A stretch of DNA of 64,000 nucleotides from Thinopyrum elongatum (Eukaryota; Streptophyta; Magnoliopsida; Poales; Poaceae): contig CM022303.1 of NCBI GenBank assembly GCA_011799875.1, positions 283,543,009 to 283,607,008 of the forward strand, in the 5' to 3' direction. How positions within the stretch are numbered: position 1 is the stretch's first letter; each line of letters opens with the position of its first letter. The translations under genes were made by a program, and so were the position numbers. A model generated the notes under the pieces. The model was given only the letters and a program-made list of their open reading frames with translations. It was not told the origin of the DNA and made no database searches. Positions 1 through 13,370 of this stretch are shown one piece after another.

Positions 1-2549
1 GAGGAAAAGAAGGCATAAGAAGAAAGATGACATGATTTGGTATGACGAGGAAGCAGAAAATCCTCATTAGCAGATATGTGAGCACTTATGTTTTGAAGAT
101 GTGTACCAATTCAGAAGAGCTCTAAGACAATTCCATGTTGTTTAGTTGAGGAATTATAGTTATTGGAAGAATTACAAAGATGGGATAATTGTTCATTGCA
201 AAGTTGATGGATGCCCCTTCATGATGACAACTTCTCAAATAAGGAATGAAAAGACATCTGCTATTAGAAAATTGAGACTGCCACACACATGCCCTGCAGA
301 TAGTGAGAACACAAAAGTGACAGCGGATTGGTTTGCTAAGGAATGTGAGCGTGCAATTAGAACAGATCCTAGGACAAAGGTTGACACAATATTAGAAAAT
401 GCAAAGGAGAAGTATGAGGTGGAAATACCCAAGAGCAAGGCCTACGGGGCTAAGAGGATGGCTTTTAAAGTTGTTGAGGGAGATGTTAAAGCACAATACA
501 CTAGATTCAGAGACTATTTGCAGGCAGTTTTAGATACAAATCCTAGTAGTAGGTGTATTGTGACAACAAGAGTAGTAGAACACCCAAGCCCAAACCCCAG
601 GTTCCATAGGATGTTTATATGCCTCAATGCATCTAGGGAAGGCTTTCTCAATGATTGTAGGCCATTCATAGGTATTTTCATTAGTGCACCTTTTGTGTAA
701 TCCTTTGTTGTGCATTGTAGTTGTCTCAAATCATTGCTTATTTGATGCAGGGGTTGATGGATGTTTCATAAAGTTGAGCAGTGGCCAGCAAATCCTGGCA
801 ACAACAGGTAGAGATGGAAATAACAATCTCTTTCCTATTGCATTTTGTGTGGTTGACAAGGAAGATACCCCATCTTGGAGCTGGTTCTTGTATTATTTGA
901 AGCAATGCTCTGGAGAGGGTAATAAATTTGGCAATTACACTTTCATGTCAGACAGGCAGAAGGTTAGTGCACAACATACACTTTGTACTAAATCAAGAAA
1001 TGTTTTTTGTTTAATTATCACATTGAGAAATTTTATTTATTTCCTTAGGGCTTGTTGAATGCTGTTGGCCAAATTTTTTCAAATTCACCACATAGGTTCT
1101 ACCTTAGGAATATCTATGCAAATTTTCAAGCAGCTAGATTTAGGGCTGAGTAACTGAAGCAATATATGGATCAGGCTAGTTATTCATATGCTGAAAATGG
1201 ATTTGATGTTGCAATGGCTAAACTCAAAGATGAGGATGAAGAAGCATGAAAATAGTTGGTTAGAATCCCAAAAGAAACTTGGGCTAGTCATGCAATGGCC
1301 ATGAATTGCAAAATTGATTTAGTTGTGAACAACATTAGTGAGGTCTTCAACAGGTACATACTAGAGCTGAGGTCAAAGCCAATTAAAACCATGACAGATG
1401 GAATAAGATCAAAGCTGATGGTGAAGTATCAAGGAATCAGGAACAAGATAGAGGAGGCTAGGTGGGAGATAACCCCTATGTATGCAGAGAGGCTAGAGAA
1501 GTCCAAGAAGTATTCTAGGTTTTGCAAAGTAGCACAATCTGGCCCACTATTGTGGCAAGTAAGTAGTGGTGATAAGGTATATGCAGTGAAGCTTGAGGCA
1601 TGGACCTATGGTTGTAGGAGGTAGGATATGACTGGTGTGCCATGCAACCATGCTGTGACAACCATCAATAAAGCCAAGCTCCACCCTGAGGATTTTGTCT
1701 TGGACTTTTTCAAGAAGCCACTCTATAGAGAAGCCTACAAGCACATCATCTATCGTGTGCCTGGTCCTGACCTATGGCCCAAAACGAACCCACATGACAT
1801 TGATCCACGTGTTTTCAAGAGCAAGAAAGGAGTGCAGCAAAATGTTAGGAGGAAAGGCAAGGATGAGTTTGTCGTGCCCAAAGTTTCCTCAAGGATGGCA
1901 ACCATAATCTGTAGTAATTGCAAAGAGCAAGGACATAGATACTCAAACTGTGGTATCACTCTTTCACCATCTCTTCAGATGAGGAAAAAACAAACATAAG
2001 GTACATCAGAACTAGTTTATTTCATTGCTCACTTCTTAAGGTAGCATGCTTACAATTTGTTTTCATGTGCAGCCAAACAAGAGCTCCTACAGTGAGGAGC
2101 TTGGATCATCAGCACAAGGTAGCGCACAGACAACCTCAAGTACAACAAGAAAGAGTGGACCAAATGCATCTGTCAGGGAAACTCCTATAAGCTCTGCTCC
2201 TCCAGCAACTACTGCACCAAGGGCTGCATCTCCTGAAGCTAGGGCTCCACTTAGGGCTACATCAGCTGCTACAACAAGGGCTCCAACCAGGGCTCCATCA
2301 TCCCCTGTAGCTAGGGCTCCATCAGCAACCAGGCCTCCACCTACATCTCCTGTGACAAGATCAATGGTAGCAGTAGGCAAACCTGTCACAAGATCAAGGG
2401 CTGCAGCTATCAGGCAGACTAATACAAATAGGTCTAGGACTTTTTGTGCCCCCAGAGCAGCTGCTAGCATAGGTCCTTCAAAAAGGTTGATTAAACCAAC
2501 TATCAAGATGAGAGATTACCTGACAGCAATTGGTGCTAAGTGGGAGTGA
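1..2549 (+). pseudogene. Mutator-like element (MULE/MuDR) transposase, decayed
   Basis: A MuDR-type transposase, the DDE enzyme that cuts and moves Mutator-like elements. It reads in one direction through exons of about 1-671, 751-962, 1049-1950 and 2072-2549, with GT/AG borders. Visible parts in order: an N-terminal domain ending near HTCPADSEN; the MULE core (GVDGCFIKL with the first catalytic Asp, then FPIAFCVVDKED, then MSDRQK with the second Asp); a SWIM zinc finger (GVPCNHA); a CX2CX4HX4C zinc knuckle near 1908-1950; and an Ala/Pro/Thr-rich tail ending MRDYLTAIGAKWE. The frame is broken by TAG near 67 and 141, TAA at 1151, TGA at 1247, TAG at 1253 and TAG at 1622. The last three stand where Trp is expected (AWKWL; CRRWDMTG). 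The gene runs off the left edge, and I could not identify the element's terminal inverted repeats. Confidence 0.88.
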
Positions 2550-2861
2550 TGTATTACGTCATGGTCTATGCAAACTAAATTATTTGCTTTGTCAGAGTCC
2601 AAACTAAAGTAATGTGATATGGTATTGTATGTGGTATGCTACTGTATGGATGATTGTAATGTAATGTGATATTGTGTTAGCTTTAAATAAATTATGTATG
2701 TGTGAGTTATCTATGTGATGATCCACTTTTATCATAAAATATGCCAATTTGGTATGCAGGAATGAGTGTTTCTGTTCTGCCAAATTTGATCATTTTGTTG
2801 TACCAATATGGCCATTTTGTTGTACCAATTTGATCCACTTTTATCATAAAACATGTACATA
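2550..2861. other. AT-rich 3' flank of the MULE pseudogene
   Basis: No gene is seen. The stretch is AT-rich and holds a direct repeat of about 25 bp (2718-2742 and 2831-2855, beginning TGATCCACTTTTATC) with repeated TTTTGTTGTACCAAT motifs between the copies. It may be the 3' untranslated or subterminal part of the MULE. It stops abruptly where the CACTA end begins at 2862. Confidence 0.5.
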
Positions 2862-5422
2862 CACTATAAAAAAAGACACATCCGTGACATTTTGGCCTGA
2901 ATGAAAAGTTTTTCTGTCATGCTTATGACACTTCTATGATGATAATTGTGACAAAACCATGTACCATCATAGATGTGGTGGGATCCTACTTCTATGACAA
3001 AAAATCATGACAGAAAATGTGCTTTTCGTCCTGGGCGGGTCGGGGACGCACCTGCATGACGTTCTTTGGGCCATCCATGACAGAAAAAATCATGGTAGAA
3101 GCGAGGGCAAGGAAAATTTCGGGGAGTTCCCGTTTACGGTGGGTGGTCGGGGCCGAGCGATGCACTGTAGTTTGCGCGTTTCCCTCTCGTACACACGTGT
3201 GTGTGAGGCGTTGGGCTCTAACTGAACCTGAGTGATCACACTAGCTACGTTACTGAACCTGAGTGATCGATCGATCCCTTGGATGTTAACTGAACCCGAG
3301 TGATTCATTCGCTGCTGACTGAACCCGAGTGATTCCTTTGCTGCTACTACTAACTGAACCCGAGCGATCGATCACTGATGCTGCTTACTGAAGCCGATCG
3401 AGCCCCCGTGCAAGACGTAGCCAGCCGGTGTTGGGTTACCTTTCGATGAACAGTGACCATTTCTACCATGTGCGCGGTACGTAGAACGAGTCGAGACGTG
3501 GTGAGTCGAGCCGGTTGGTTGGCTGTGGATGAACAGTTCCCGGTGGGGGTCGGATGAACAGGACCCTGTGGTAGTAGGCCGTTGCCGCTGGATGAACAGG
3601 ACCCCGAGGAGGCCGCCACACCCCAGCCGGTTGGGGTGGATGAACAGGCCCCCGTGGAGGGCTAGTTGAACAGTAGCCGGTGGAGGCTGGAGGAGGTCGA
3701 CGGTGGATGAACAGTAGCAGGTGGAGGCTGGAGGAAGTCGACGGTGGATGAACAGTAGCCCGTTGAGGCTGGAGTGAGGCAGTAGGCAGTGGATGAACAG
3801 TAGCCCGTGGAGTCCCATTTTGCGGTATACCACACCCCTCCCGATGAACAGGAACCCGTTTCGATCGTAGGCGCTCCAACACAAGTCTGTTTCCTCCGTT
3901 TTGCGGTATGCCACACCCCTCCCGATCAACAGCACCCCGTTTCGACCATAGGAGCTTGAAGACAAGTCTGTTTCCTCTGTTTTGCGGTACGCCAGGCCCC
4001 GTTTCGTCTATTCCGTCCAAGCCGGTTGGCTCCCATTGAACAGGACGCATTCCGACCTAGTCTGTTGCCTCTCGATGAACATGACGATGTTTCTCCATCC
4101 CGACCCAGCCAGTTGGCTGCCGATGAACAGGACACCGTTGCTGCCGTCCACTGCCACTCCATGTACACGAGCCCTGGCCGTACGTATGCGCGAGTAGGCA
4201 TTCGAGACCCCGCTCGTATGTGAGTACGTGGCCATATTTTTTGGCATGTGGCTATACATATGTGTTCACAGTTTAGAAGGGACTGCCTGAACTGTTATGT
4301 CGGGGGCTCTACTACTACATGTGCCACTGCTTGCTCGGCCACGGTTCATCATTGCAGAGACACCGATCGACCAGTATGTATGTACATGTTCGCGACCAGA
4401 CTGACAACACTATGTACACTTCGACCGGGTGGGTCCCAGCTGTCAGGGAGGATAAGGACACACTTCCTTCCGTGCGAAGATATAGATGGTGGGTCCGAGC
4501 TGTCAAGGGGAGGATTCATTTTTTTGCACGTAATATGGAGGCACTTCCTTGCATCCGAAGATGTAGCTGGTGGGTCCAGCTCTCAGCGTCACCGCGTACA
4601 ATCGTTTTCCGATGGCTGTCATTCGTAGACCACGTTGATCACGCCGCGTCGAGAGCACCAAGGTGGTGGACAATGGCGAAGCCTATGAAGGGAACAACGC
4701 GGACCCGGGGAAGACACGGCAGCGGATGCCCACGCGGAGGGGAGTAGGAGGGTTGACTGGTTCGGCTGCGGTGTGAGGCTACCGTCGCCGCAGAATAACA
4801 GGGGTTGTGGGTGAGTAGAGGGATGGCCTAGCCAGCGGTTGGAGTAGGAGGGGGCGGTGAGGCCTAGGCGGCAGCACAGCTGACCACGGGAGGCAGGAGC
4901 ACGCGGTCCCGCCGACGCTGGTTTGGGCGGCTGCATCAAGAAAATTAGAGGTTGAAGAAGCAGAACAACCGTTGGATTAACATCCAACGGTCATTGCTGA
5001 TAGAATCGTTTGTTACCTAAGTTGACAAACCCTGCGTACGCGTTAACTGAGTAGGGCCACAAGTCAGCCTCCAAATATGATGGGCCCCAGTTGTCAAGGG
5101 GAGCAATCGTTATTTTTTGCTTAATAAGGAGGCACTTCCTTGCGTGCGAAGATATAGCTGGTGGGTCCCAGCTGTCAGGGGGGATTCATTTTTTTCGCGT
5201 AATAAGGTGGCACTTGCTTGCATGCGGCCATGGACCATGTGGGTCCCTACTGTCAGGATCTCCACTTACATCCCACTTCCGATGGCTATCGTTTATTCAC
5301 CATGTTGACCACGCCGCGCCGAGAGCATCAACGCCGTGCACGACAGCGAGGCCCAGGAAGGGAATGACCCGGAGCCGGCGAAGCCACAGTAGTGGATGCC
5401 CACGCTGAGGGGAGTATGAGGG
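2862..5422 (+). repeat. CACTA_A left terminal and subterminal region
   Basis: Starts with the terminal repeat (CACTATAAAAAAAG, then GACACATCCGTGACATTTTG). It continues with about six copies of ACTGAACCCGAGTGAT-like repeats (3220-3400) and about a dozen copies of a GGATGAACAG motif, often followed by TAGC (3445-4130). From 4400 to 5400 come longer modules containing GGTGGGTCCCAGCTGTCAGG and a roughly 250-bp GC-rich module (4640-4990). Subterminal repeat arrays of this kind are where the TNPA-type protein binds in En/Spm elements; that role is inferred here. No coding region is supported, and the short open frames are shadows of the repeats. Confidence 0.85.
5418..5422. repeat. Target-site duplication of RLG-1, left copy (GAGGG)
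   Basis: GAGGG lies directly before the LTR start TGATGG at 5423 and is repeated directly after the right LTR at 13366-13370. Five-base duplications are usual for LTR retrotransposons. Removing the insertion restores the CACTA_A sequence seen in its repeat modules (gaggg followed by gactggttcggctgcgg). Confidence 0.93.
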
Positions 5423-7013
5423 TGATGGCTCATATCCGCGTCAATATTTCCCCGAAGAGGAAGGGATGATGCAGTACAATTTCGGTAGGTACTTCCCTCA
5501 GTTATGAAACTGAGGTTATCGAACCAGTAGGAGAACCAAGCAACACTATGTAAACGGTACCTGCACACAAAGAACAAATACTTGCAACCCGACGCGTAAG
5601 AGGGGTTGTCAATCCCTCTAGGGTAAAAGATAGATTGGTTTGTATGATTTTAGATAAATATACCTCGCAATAAAACAAAATAAAATAAATAAAGAAAAAG
5701 TGCAGCAAGGTATTTTTGGGTTTTTAGAATAATAGATCTGAAAACAAAAGCAAATAAAAATAGATCTCAAAGCAAATATGATAAAGAATAGACCCGGGGG
5801 CCGTAGATTTCACTAGTGGCTTCTCTCGAGAAAAAAATGGCATACAGCGGGTAAACAAATTACTGTTGGGCAATTGATAGAACTTGAAATAATTATGACG
5901 ATATCCAGGCAATGATCATTATATAGGCATCACGTCCAAGATTAGTAGACCGACTCCTGCCTGCATCTACTACTATTACTCCACACATCGACCGCTATCC
6001 AGCATGCATCTAGTGTATTAAGTTCATGGAAAAATGGAGTAATGCAATAAGAACGATGACATGATATAGACAAGATCTATTCATGTAGGAATAGACCCCA
6101 TCTTGTTATCCTTAATAGCAACGATCAATACGTGCCTTGCTACCCCTTCTATCACTGGGAAAGAACACCGCACGACCGAACCCATCACAAAGCACCTCTT
6201 CCCATGGCAAGAAAAATCGATCTAGTCGGCCTAAGTAAACCAAAGATTCGAAGAAGAAATACGAGGCTATAAGTTATCATGCATATAAGAGATCAAAGAA
6301 ACTCAAATAACTTTCAAGGATAAATAGATCTGATCATAAACTCAAAGTTCATCAGATCCCAACAAACACACCGCAAAAAGAGTTACATCAAATAGATCTC
6401 CAAGAGACCATTGTATTGAGAATCAAAAGAGAGAGAGGAAGCCATCTAGCTACTAACTACAGACCCGTAGGTCTACAATGAACTACTCACGCATCATCAG
6501 AGAGGCACCAATGAGGATGATGAGCCCCTCCGTGATGGTGTCTAGATTGGATCTGGTGGTTCTGGAACTTGCGGCATCTGGAATTGTGTTTCGTCGACTC
6601 CCCTTGGGTTTTTGGATTTTCAGGGTATTTATAGAGCAAAGAGGCGGTGCGGGAGGCGGCCGAGGTGGGCACAACCCACCAGTGCGCCCCTGGGCCCCCA
6701 GGCGTGCCCAGGTGGGTTGTGCTCCCCTCGGAGCCCCCCTCTGGTACTTTTTTGGCACAACAGGTGTCTTCTGGTCCAGAAAAATTCTCCAAAAAGTTTC
6801 GCTATGTTTGGACTCCGTTTGGACTCCGTTTGGTAATGTTTTTCTGCGAAGAAAAAAACAAGCAAAAAATAGCAACTGGCACTGGGCACTATGTTAATAG
6901 GTTAGTCCCAAAAAATGATATAAAGTTGTTATAAAATGATTGTAAAACATCCAAGAATGATAGTATAACAGCATGGAACAAGCAAAAATTATAGATGCGT
7001 TGGAGACGTATCA
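5423..7013 (-). repeat. RLG-1 3' LTR (left in window)
   Basis: 1,591 bp, starting TGATGGCTCAT and ending GACGTATCA in plus-strand view. It matches 11819-13365 along its whole length with small differences. Because the coding strand is minus, this is the 3' LTR. The purine-rich tract expected before a 3' LTR is seen on the minus strand as AAGCTTGGGGATGC (plus 7014-7027). Confidence 0.92.
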
Positions 7014-9520
7014 GCATCCCCAAGCTTAATTCCTACTCGTCCTCGAGTAGGTAAATGATAAAAACAGAATTTTTGATGTGGAATGCTGCCTAACATGTTC
7101 ATCACATATTCTTTTCTTTTGTAGCATGGACATTTGGACTTTTATATGGTTCAAAGCAATAGTCTAGTTTTGACATGAAGATTTGAATACTCAAGCATAT
7201 CAACAAGCAACAATGTCTTTCAAAATATCAACACTAAAGCAAGTTATCCCTAGCCTATTATGCTCAATCATTGATCCATTCATGAAACACACTCGCATAT
7301 TAGCTACACCCAATGCTCAAGTATAATCATAGTGCCCCTTAGTTGGTGCTTTATAAGAGAAGATGGAGACTCAAATAAAAATAAAAATTGCATAAAGTAA
7401 ATAAAAAGGCCCTTCGCAGAGGGAAGTAGGGATTTGTAGAGGTGCTAGAGCTCAAAGCGAAAAAATAGAGATAAAACATTTTGGGTGGCATGCTTTTCCT
7501 GTCAACAAAAACGATCGAGTAGTTCCCAATACTTTCCATGCTAGATATATCATAGGCGGTTCCCAAACAGAAAATAAAATTTATTCCTTTTTCCACCATA
7601 CTTTCACATTCCACGGCTAGTCGTATCCACAGGTGACGTCCATACCAACACTTTCCAAGGAATTTATTATTTGACAACATAAAGTAAATTCATTTTTCAT
7701 TTTGGGATTCATTTTTCATTTCGGGACTGGGCATCCCTAATACCTTTGCCGTACTCTCGTGCAATGACAAGTGAATAAACACTCATCTTGAGAATAACAC
7801 ATCTAGCATGGAAAAATATCAGCCACCCCCTACCGTTTCATGAGCGGTACGAGCACACAAAAAGGAAAATTATTTTGAAAATTAGAGATGGCACATACAA
7901 ATTTTCTTAGAACGACATGGAAATACCGCATATAGGTAGGTATAGTGGACTCATATGGCAAAACTGGGTTTAAAGATTTTGGATGCACAAGTAGTATTCC
8001 TACTTAGTACAAGTGAAGGCTAGCAAAAAGATTGAGAAGCATCCAACCAAGAAACGAAAAATCACATAAGCGAGCATTAAGAATAACTAACACCTAATAA
8101 TGCACCACAAGTAGGATGTAATTTCATTGCATAACTATTGACTTTCGTGCTTGCATAGGGAATCACAAACCTTAACACCAATATTCTTACTAAATCATAA
8201 TTACTTACCAACATGACTCACATATCACTATCATCATATCTCAAAACTATTACAAAGAATCAAGTTTATTTTTTCCAATGATCTTCATGAAAGTTTTTAT
8301 TATGTCCTTCTTGAATATCTATCACTTTGGGACTAGTTTCATATGTTGCTTTTGATAGCTCAAACAAATCTAAGTGAAGAACATGAGCATAAATTTTTTT
8401 CATCTGTCAAAATAATATAAGTGAAGCATGAGAGAATTTCTTAAAAAATTTACTAACTCTCAAACAAATCTAAGTGAAGCATGATATCATTTCTCCAAAA
8501 ATATTAAAACACACTGTGCTAAAAAAGATATAAGTGAAGCACTAGAGCAATTCCATAGCTCATTTTTTTTAAGTGAAGCACAAAGAGCAATTTTAACAAA
8601 TCATAGCATAATTTTGGCTCTTCTCAAATAGGTGTGTTCAGCAAGGATACTTGACACAAAACAAAAAGCAAAACAAGTAAAGACTCATATAATACAAGAC
8701 ACTCCAAGCAAAACTCATGATATGTGACGAATAAAAATATAGTTCCAAGTAAAATACCGATGGTCGTTAGAAGAAAGAGGGGATGCCACTCGGGGCATCG
8801 CCAAGCTTAGTTGCTTGTTTCTCCTTGAATATTGCCTTGGGGTGCCATGGGCATCCCCAAGCTTAGGCTCTTCTTACTCCTTATTCCTTCATCCATCGTG
8901 ATCTCACCAAAACTTGAAAACTTCAATCACACAAAACTTAACAAAACCTTCGTGAGATCCGTTAGTATAAGAAAACCAATCTTTACTTTAAGTACTATAG
9001 AAAACCCATTCAAATTTTGTTATTGCATTATATCTACTGTATTCTAACTTTGCCATGACTTATACCCCCCGATACAATCCATAGAATCATCAAAATAAGC
9101 ACAATATGCAAAGAAAACAGAATCTATCAAAAACAAAATAGTCTGTAAAGATGTGAATTGTTCTCATAATTATTTACCTCTAAAACCTATGAAAAAAAGT
9201 AAAGCATAGGAAATTTGTATATAAATATTGTGTAAAAAATTCAGAATTTTTCGTCGCCTCTGCGAATCTAGACAATTATTTTACTGGATGCAAAAGTTTC
9301 TGTTTTTCAACAAGATCAAATCAGCTATCACCAAAGCTATCCCAAAGGCTTTACTTGGCACAAACACTAATTAAAACATAAAAAACACAATCATAACAGA
9401 GGCATAATTATGCAAACACTCAAGAACAGAAAGAAAAAGGCAAAAATAAATTTTATTCATTGGGTTGCCTCCCAACAAGCGTTATCGTTTTACGCCCCTA
9501 GCTAGGCATAAAGCATAGAT
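7014..9520. other. RLG-1 internal AT-rich region without coding signal
   Basis: AT-rich spacer between the polypurine tract and the 3' end of the protease frame. It is closely similar to 49028-51500 of RLG-2. It contains several TAAGTGAAGCA-type short repeats (8360-8580) and two copies of GCATCCCCAAGCTTA (about 7014 and 8849). No open frame here matches pol. Confidence 0.75.
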
Positions 9521-10440
9521 TCAAGTATTGTCCTCTTTAGTTCTAGATCCATAGGATTCCCTCATGATTGATTCATATGGTGGCTTAATTCTTGTTCTAG
9601 GGAAGTGTTCCATACCCTTTCTCAAAGGAAACTGAAATTTAATATTGCCTTCTTTCATATCAATCACGGCACCAATAGTACGTAAAACGGTCTACCAAGT
9701 ATAATAGGACAAGACGGATTGAAATCAATATCAAGAACAATAAAATCTATGGGCACATAATTCCTATTTGCAAGAATAATAACATCATTAATTCTTCCCA
9801 AAGGCTTTTTAATAGTAGAATCCGCCAAGTGCAAATTTAAAGAACACTCTTCAATATTGGTACGACCAAGCACATCACATAAAGATTTCGGAATTGTGGA
9901 AACACTAGCACCCAAATCACATAAAGCAAAACACTCATAATTTTTGATCTTGACTTTGATGGTGGGTTCCCATTCATCATGTAATTTCTAGGAATCGAGA
10001 TCACTAATTCCAACTTTTCTTCAAAAGCTTTCATCATAGCGTCAACAATATGTTTAGTAAAAGCTTTATTTTGTTCATAAGCATGGGGTGAATTAATCAG
10101 GGATTGCAATAAAGAAATATAATCAATCAAAGAGCAACTATCGTAATTAAAGTCTTTGTAATCCAAAAGAGTGGGCACATCACTAGTTAAAGTTTTGACC
10201 TCTCCAAACCCACTTTTATCAAATTTTTCATCAAGATTTTCACCCTCCAAATTATTGTGACGCCTTCTAACTAAAGTTGACTCTTCTTCAGTCCCTTTAT
10301 CATCAATTTTAATTTTGCTAAACAAGTAATCAATAGAAGAAACACCAATCACTTTAAGATCTTCATCATTTTTATGAAAGTAATCACTAGAAAACATTCT
10401 TTCTAAAAATTCTCTTTTGGCTCTAAGCATAGCGGTTATT
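9521..10440 (-). pseudogene. RLG-1 aspartic protease region of gag-pro, frameshifted
   Basis: Retroviral-type aspartic protease of a gypsy element, which would cut the Gag precursor in the virus-like particle. Read on the minus strand from about 10430 down, it begins MLRAKREFLERMF. The active-site motif DLGASVSTIP follows, then LADSTIKKPLGRINDV and PIILGRPF near the end, which is the usual order in Athila-type proteases. In RLG-2 the same protein is one open frame of 303 residues. Here the frame is split near 9960-9990, just before the active site, and a second shift near 9680 separates the C-terminus. No reverse transcriptase follows. Confidence 0.85.
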
Positions 10441-11605
10441 TCTTACTTTCATCCATAGAAACATATAAAGCTTTAATTGATTCCTCAACCTTAGGCACAT
10501 AAATTTTCAACTTGAGATTTTCTACATCATGAGAAATTCTATCAATGCTTCTAGACATGTCATCAATCTTATTCAACTTTTCTTCTATCGTATTATTGAA
10601 AACCTTTTGAGCATTGATAAATTCTTTAATATTATTCTTGAGATCAGAGGTGTTCCTATTATTATTATAAGAAGGATTACCATAGGAATTACCATAATTA
10701 TTAGAGGAATTTCCAGGAAAAGGCCTAGGATTAAAATTACCTCTCTAAGAATTGTTGTTAAAATTGTTTCGCGAGACAAAATTCACATCTACGTAATCAC
10801 TATTTTGCTCAATCAAAGTAGACAAAGGCACATCATTAAGATCAATAGGAGCAATTTTATTAGCAACCAATTTCATAAGAGAATCAACTTTTTCACTCAA
10901 AGTACTAATTTCTTCAACCGAATTAACCTTTTTACTAGTAGGCGCTCTTTCGGTATGCCATTGTGAATAATTTGCCATAATATTATCAAGCAATTTAGTA
11001 GCTTCTCCCAAAGTAATTTCCATAAAAGTACCACCCGCGGCGGAATCTAAAAGATTTCTAGAGACAAAATTCAATCCCGCATAATTTTTTTGTATGATCA
11101 TCCAAAGATTTAAACCATGTGTAGGACAATTTCTTAGCATCAATTTCATTCTTTCCCAAGATTGTGGAACATGTTCATACTCAAGTTGCTTAAAATTCAT
11201 GATTTGAGTTCTAAGAGAAATAGTTTTTGCGGGCGGAAAATACTTAGTAATGAAAGCATCTTTGCATTTATCCCAAGAATCGATACTATTGCGAGGCAAA
11301 GAAGAAAACCAAATTTTTGCATGATCTCGCAAAGAAAACGGAAATAATTTCAACTTCACAATATCATTGTCCACATATTTTTTCTTTTGCATATTGCATA
11401 ATTCTACGAATGTGTTAAGATGGGACACGGCATCCTCATTAGGAGTACCGGAAAACTGATATTTCATAACAAGATTCAACAAAGCAGCATTAATATCACA
11501 AGATTCCGCACTAGTGGTGGGAGGAGCAATCGGAGTGCTAATAAAATCATTGTTGTTGGTATTGGATAAATCACACAACTTGGTGTTCTCTTGAGTCATC
11601 GTGAC
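10441..11605 (-). pseudogene. RLG-1 gag (retrotransposon capsid) gene
   Basis: Gag of a gypsy element, which forms the particle around the RNA. The likely start is the Met of MTQENTKLCDLSN near 11600; the frame is also open upstream into the leader, but RLG-2 shows the same Met. The conserved capsid core includes KLKLFPFSLRDHAKIWFSSLP and SWDKCKDAFITKYFPP. The C-terminal part is Asn-rich (NNFNNN). A stop at about 10747 interrupts the frame at a position where RLG-2 has Tyr, after which the reading frame continues toward the protease. The RLG-2 copy differs at several residues and carries other breaks. Confidence 0.87.
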
Positions 11606-11788
11606 TACGCAAACAAGATTGCACACAAAAACAGATCTGACGAGAAAACGGCGAACGAAAAAGAGGGTGAATAAAACGGCAAATTTTTGTGAAGTGGGGG
11701 AGATGAAAATGAGAGGCAAATGGCAAATAATGTAAATTGCAAGGAGATGAGATTTTTGATTAGGAACGTGATAGATGTTGATGATGTC

Positions 11789-11806
11789 TCCCCGGCAACG
11801 GCGGCA
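11789..11806 (-). other. RLG-1 primer binding site, tRNA-Asp type with one mismatch
   Basis: On the plus strand TCCCCGGCAACGGCGGCA lies 12 bp before the right (5') LTR. It differs at one base from the 3' end of plant tRNA-Asp(GUC), which ends TCCCCGGCAACGGCGCCA. RLG-2 has the exact match. The identification rests on recalled tRNA sequence. Confidence 0.85.
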
Positions 11807-11818
11807 GAAATCCTTTCC

Positions 11819-13365
11819 TGATGGATCGTATTCGCGTCAGTATTTCCCCGAAGAGGAAGGGATGATGCAGTACAGCTTCGGTAGGTATTTCCCTCAGTTA
11901 TGAAACCGAGGTTATCGAACCAGTGGGAGAACCAAGCAACACTATGTAAATGGTACCTACACACAAAGAACAAGTACTTGCAACCCGACGCGTAAGAGGG
12001 GTTGTCAATCCCTCTCGGGTAAAAAATAGATTGGTTTGTATGATTTTGGATGAATAGATCTCGCAATAAAAAAATAAAGAAAAAGTGCAGCAAGGTATTT
12101 TAGGGTTTTTAGAATAATAGATCTGAAAACAAAAGCAAATAAAAATAGATCTCAAAGCAAATATGATAAAGAATAGACCTGGGGGCCGTAGATTTCACTA
12201 GTGGCTTCTCTCGAGAAAAAATAGCATACAACGGGTAAACAAATTACTGTTGGGCTATTGGTAGAACTTCAAATAATTATGACGATATCTAGGCAATGAT
12301 CATTATATAGGCATCACATCCAAGAATAGTAGACCGATTCCTACCTGCATCTACTACTATTACTCCACACATCGACCACTATCCAACATGCATCTAGTGT
12401 ATTAAGTTCATGGAAAAACGGAGTAATGCAATAAGAACGATGACATGATGTAGATAAGATCTATTCATGTAGGAATAGACCCCATCTTGTTATCCTTAAT
12501 AGCAACGATCAATACGTGTCTTGCTGCCCCTTCTGTCACTGGGAAAGAACACCGCATGACCGAACCCATCACAAAGCACCTCTTCCCATGGCAAGAAAAA
12601 TCGATCTAGTCGGCCTAAGTAAACCAAAGATTCGAAGAAGAAATAAGAGGCTATAAGTTATCATGCATATAAGAGATCAAAGAAACTCAAATAACTTTCA
12701 TGGATAAATAGATCTGATCATAAACTCAAAGTTCATCGGATCCCAACAAACACACCGCAAAAAGAGTTATACCAAATAGATCTCCAAGAGACCATTGTAT
12801 TGAGAATCAAAAGAGAGAGAGGAAGCCATCTAGCTACTAACTATGGACCCGTAGGTCTACAATGAACTACTCACGCATCATCGGAGAGACACCAATGAGG
12901 ATGATGAACCCCTCCGTGATGGTGTCTAGATTGGATCTGGTGGTTCTGGAACTTGCGGCGGCTGGAATTGTGTTTCGTTGACTCCCCTAGGGTTTTTGGA
13001 TTTTCAGGGTATTTATAGAGCAAAGAGGCGGTGCGGGAGGCGGCCGAGGTGGGCATAACCCACCAGGGCGCGCCTGGGCCCCCAGGCGCTCCCAGGTGGG
13101 TTGTGCTCCCCTCGAAGCCCCAATTTGGTACTTTTTGGCCCAACAAGTGTCTTCTGGTCCAGAAAAAATCTCCAAAAAGTTTCGCTGCATTTGGTAATGA
13201 TTTTCTGTGAAGTAAAAAACAAGCAACTGGCACTGGGCACTATGTTAATAGGTTAGTCCAAAAAAATGATATAAAGGTTCTATAAAATGATTGTAAAACA
13301 TCCAAGAAATGGTAATATAATAGCATGGAACAAGCAAAAATTATAGATATGTTGGAGACGTATCA
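11819..13365 (-). repeat. RLG-1 5' LTR (right in window)
   Basis: 1,547 bp, starting TGATGGATCGTATTCGCGTC and ending GACGTATCA. It is 44 bp shorter than its partner because of small deletions. As the 5' LTR it should hold the promoter for minus-strand transcription. It is followed by the second GAGGG (13366-13370). Confidence 0.92.
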
Positions 13366-13370
13366 GAGGG

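Larger units (their letters stand above)
5423..13365 (-). mobile_element. RLG-1: non-autonomous Athila/Sabrina-like gypsy LTR retrotransposon
   Basis: Complete 7,943-bp element on the minus strand with two LTRs (5423-7013 and 11819-13365), target duplication GAGGG and a tRNA-Asp-type primer binding site next to the right LTR. The internal region of about 4.8 kb encodes only gag and an aspartic protease. I find no reverse transcriptase, RNase H or integrase motifs, and 7014-9520 is AT-rich without coding signal. The element would therefore need enzymes from a related element to move. LTR length (about 1.55-1.6 kb), total length (about 8 kb) and the LTR end (ACGTATCA) fit Triticeae Sabrina-like families; the family name is from memory and tentative. 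Confidence 0.9.

Noticed and set aside
2087..2506. Minus-strand open frame of 139 codons rich in Val, Ala and Leu
   Set aside because: It is antisense to the low-complexity Ala/Pro/Thr tail of the MULE transposase; the open frame follows from the composition.
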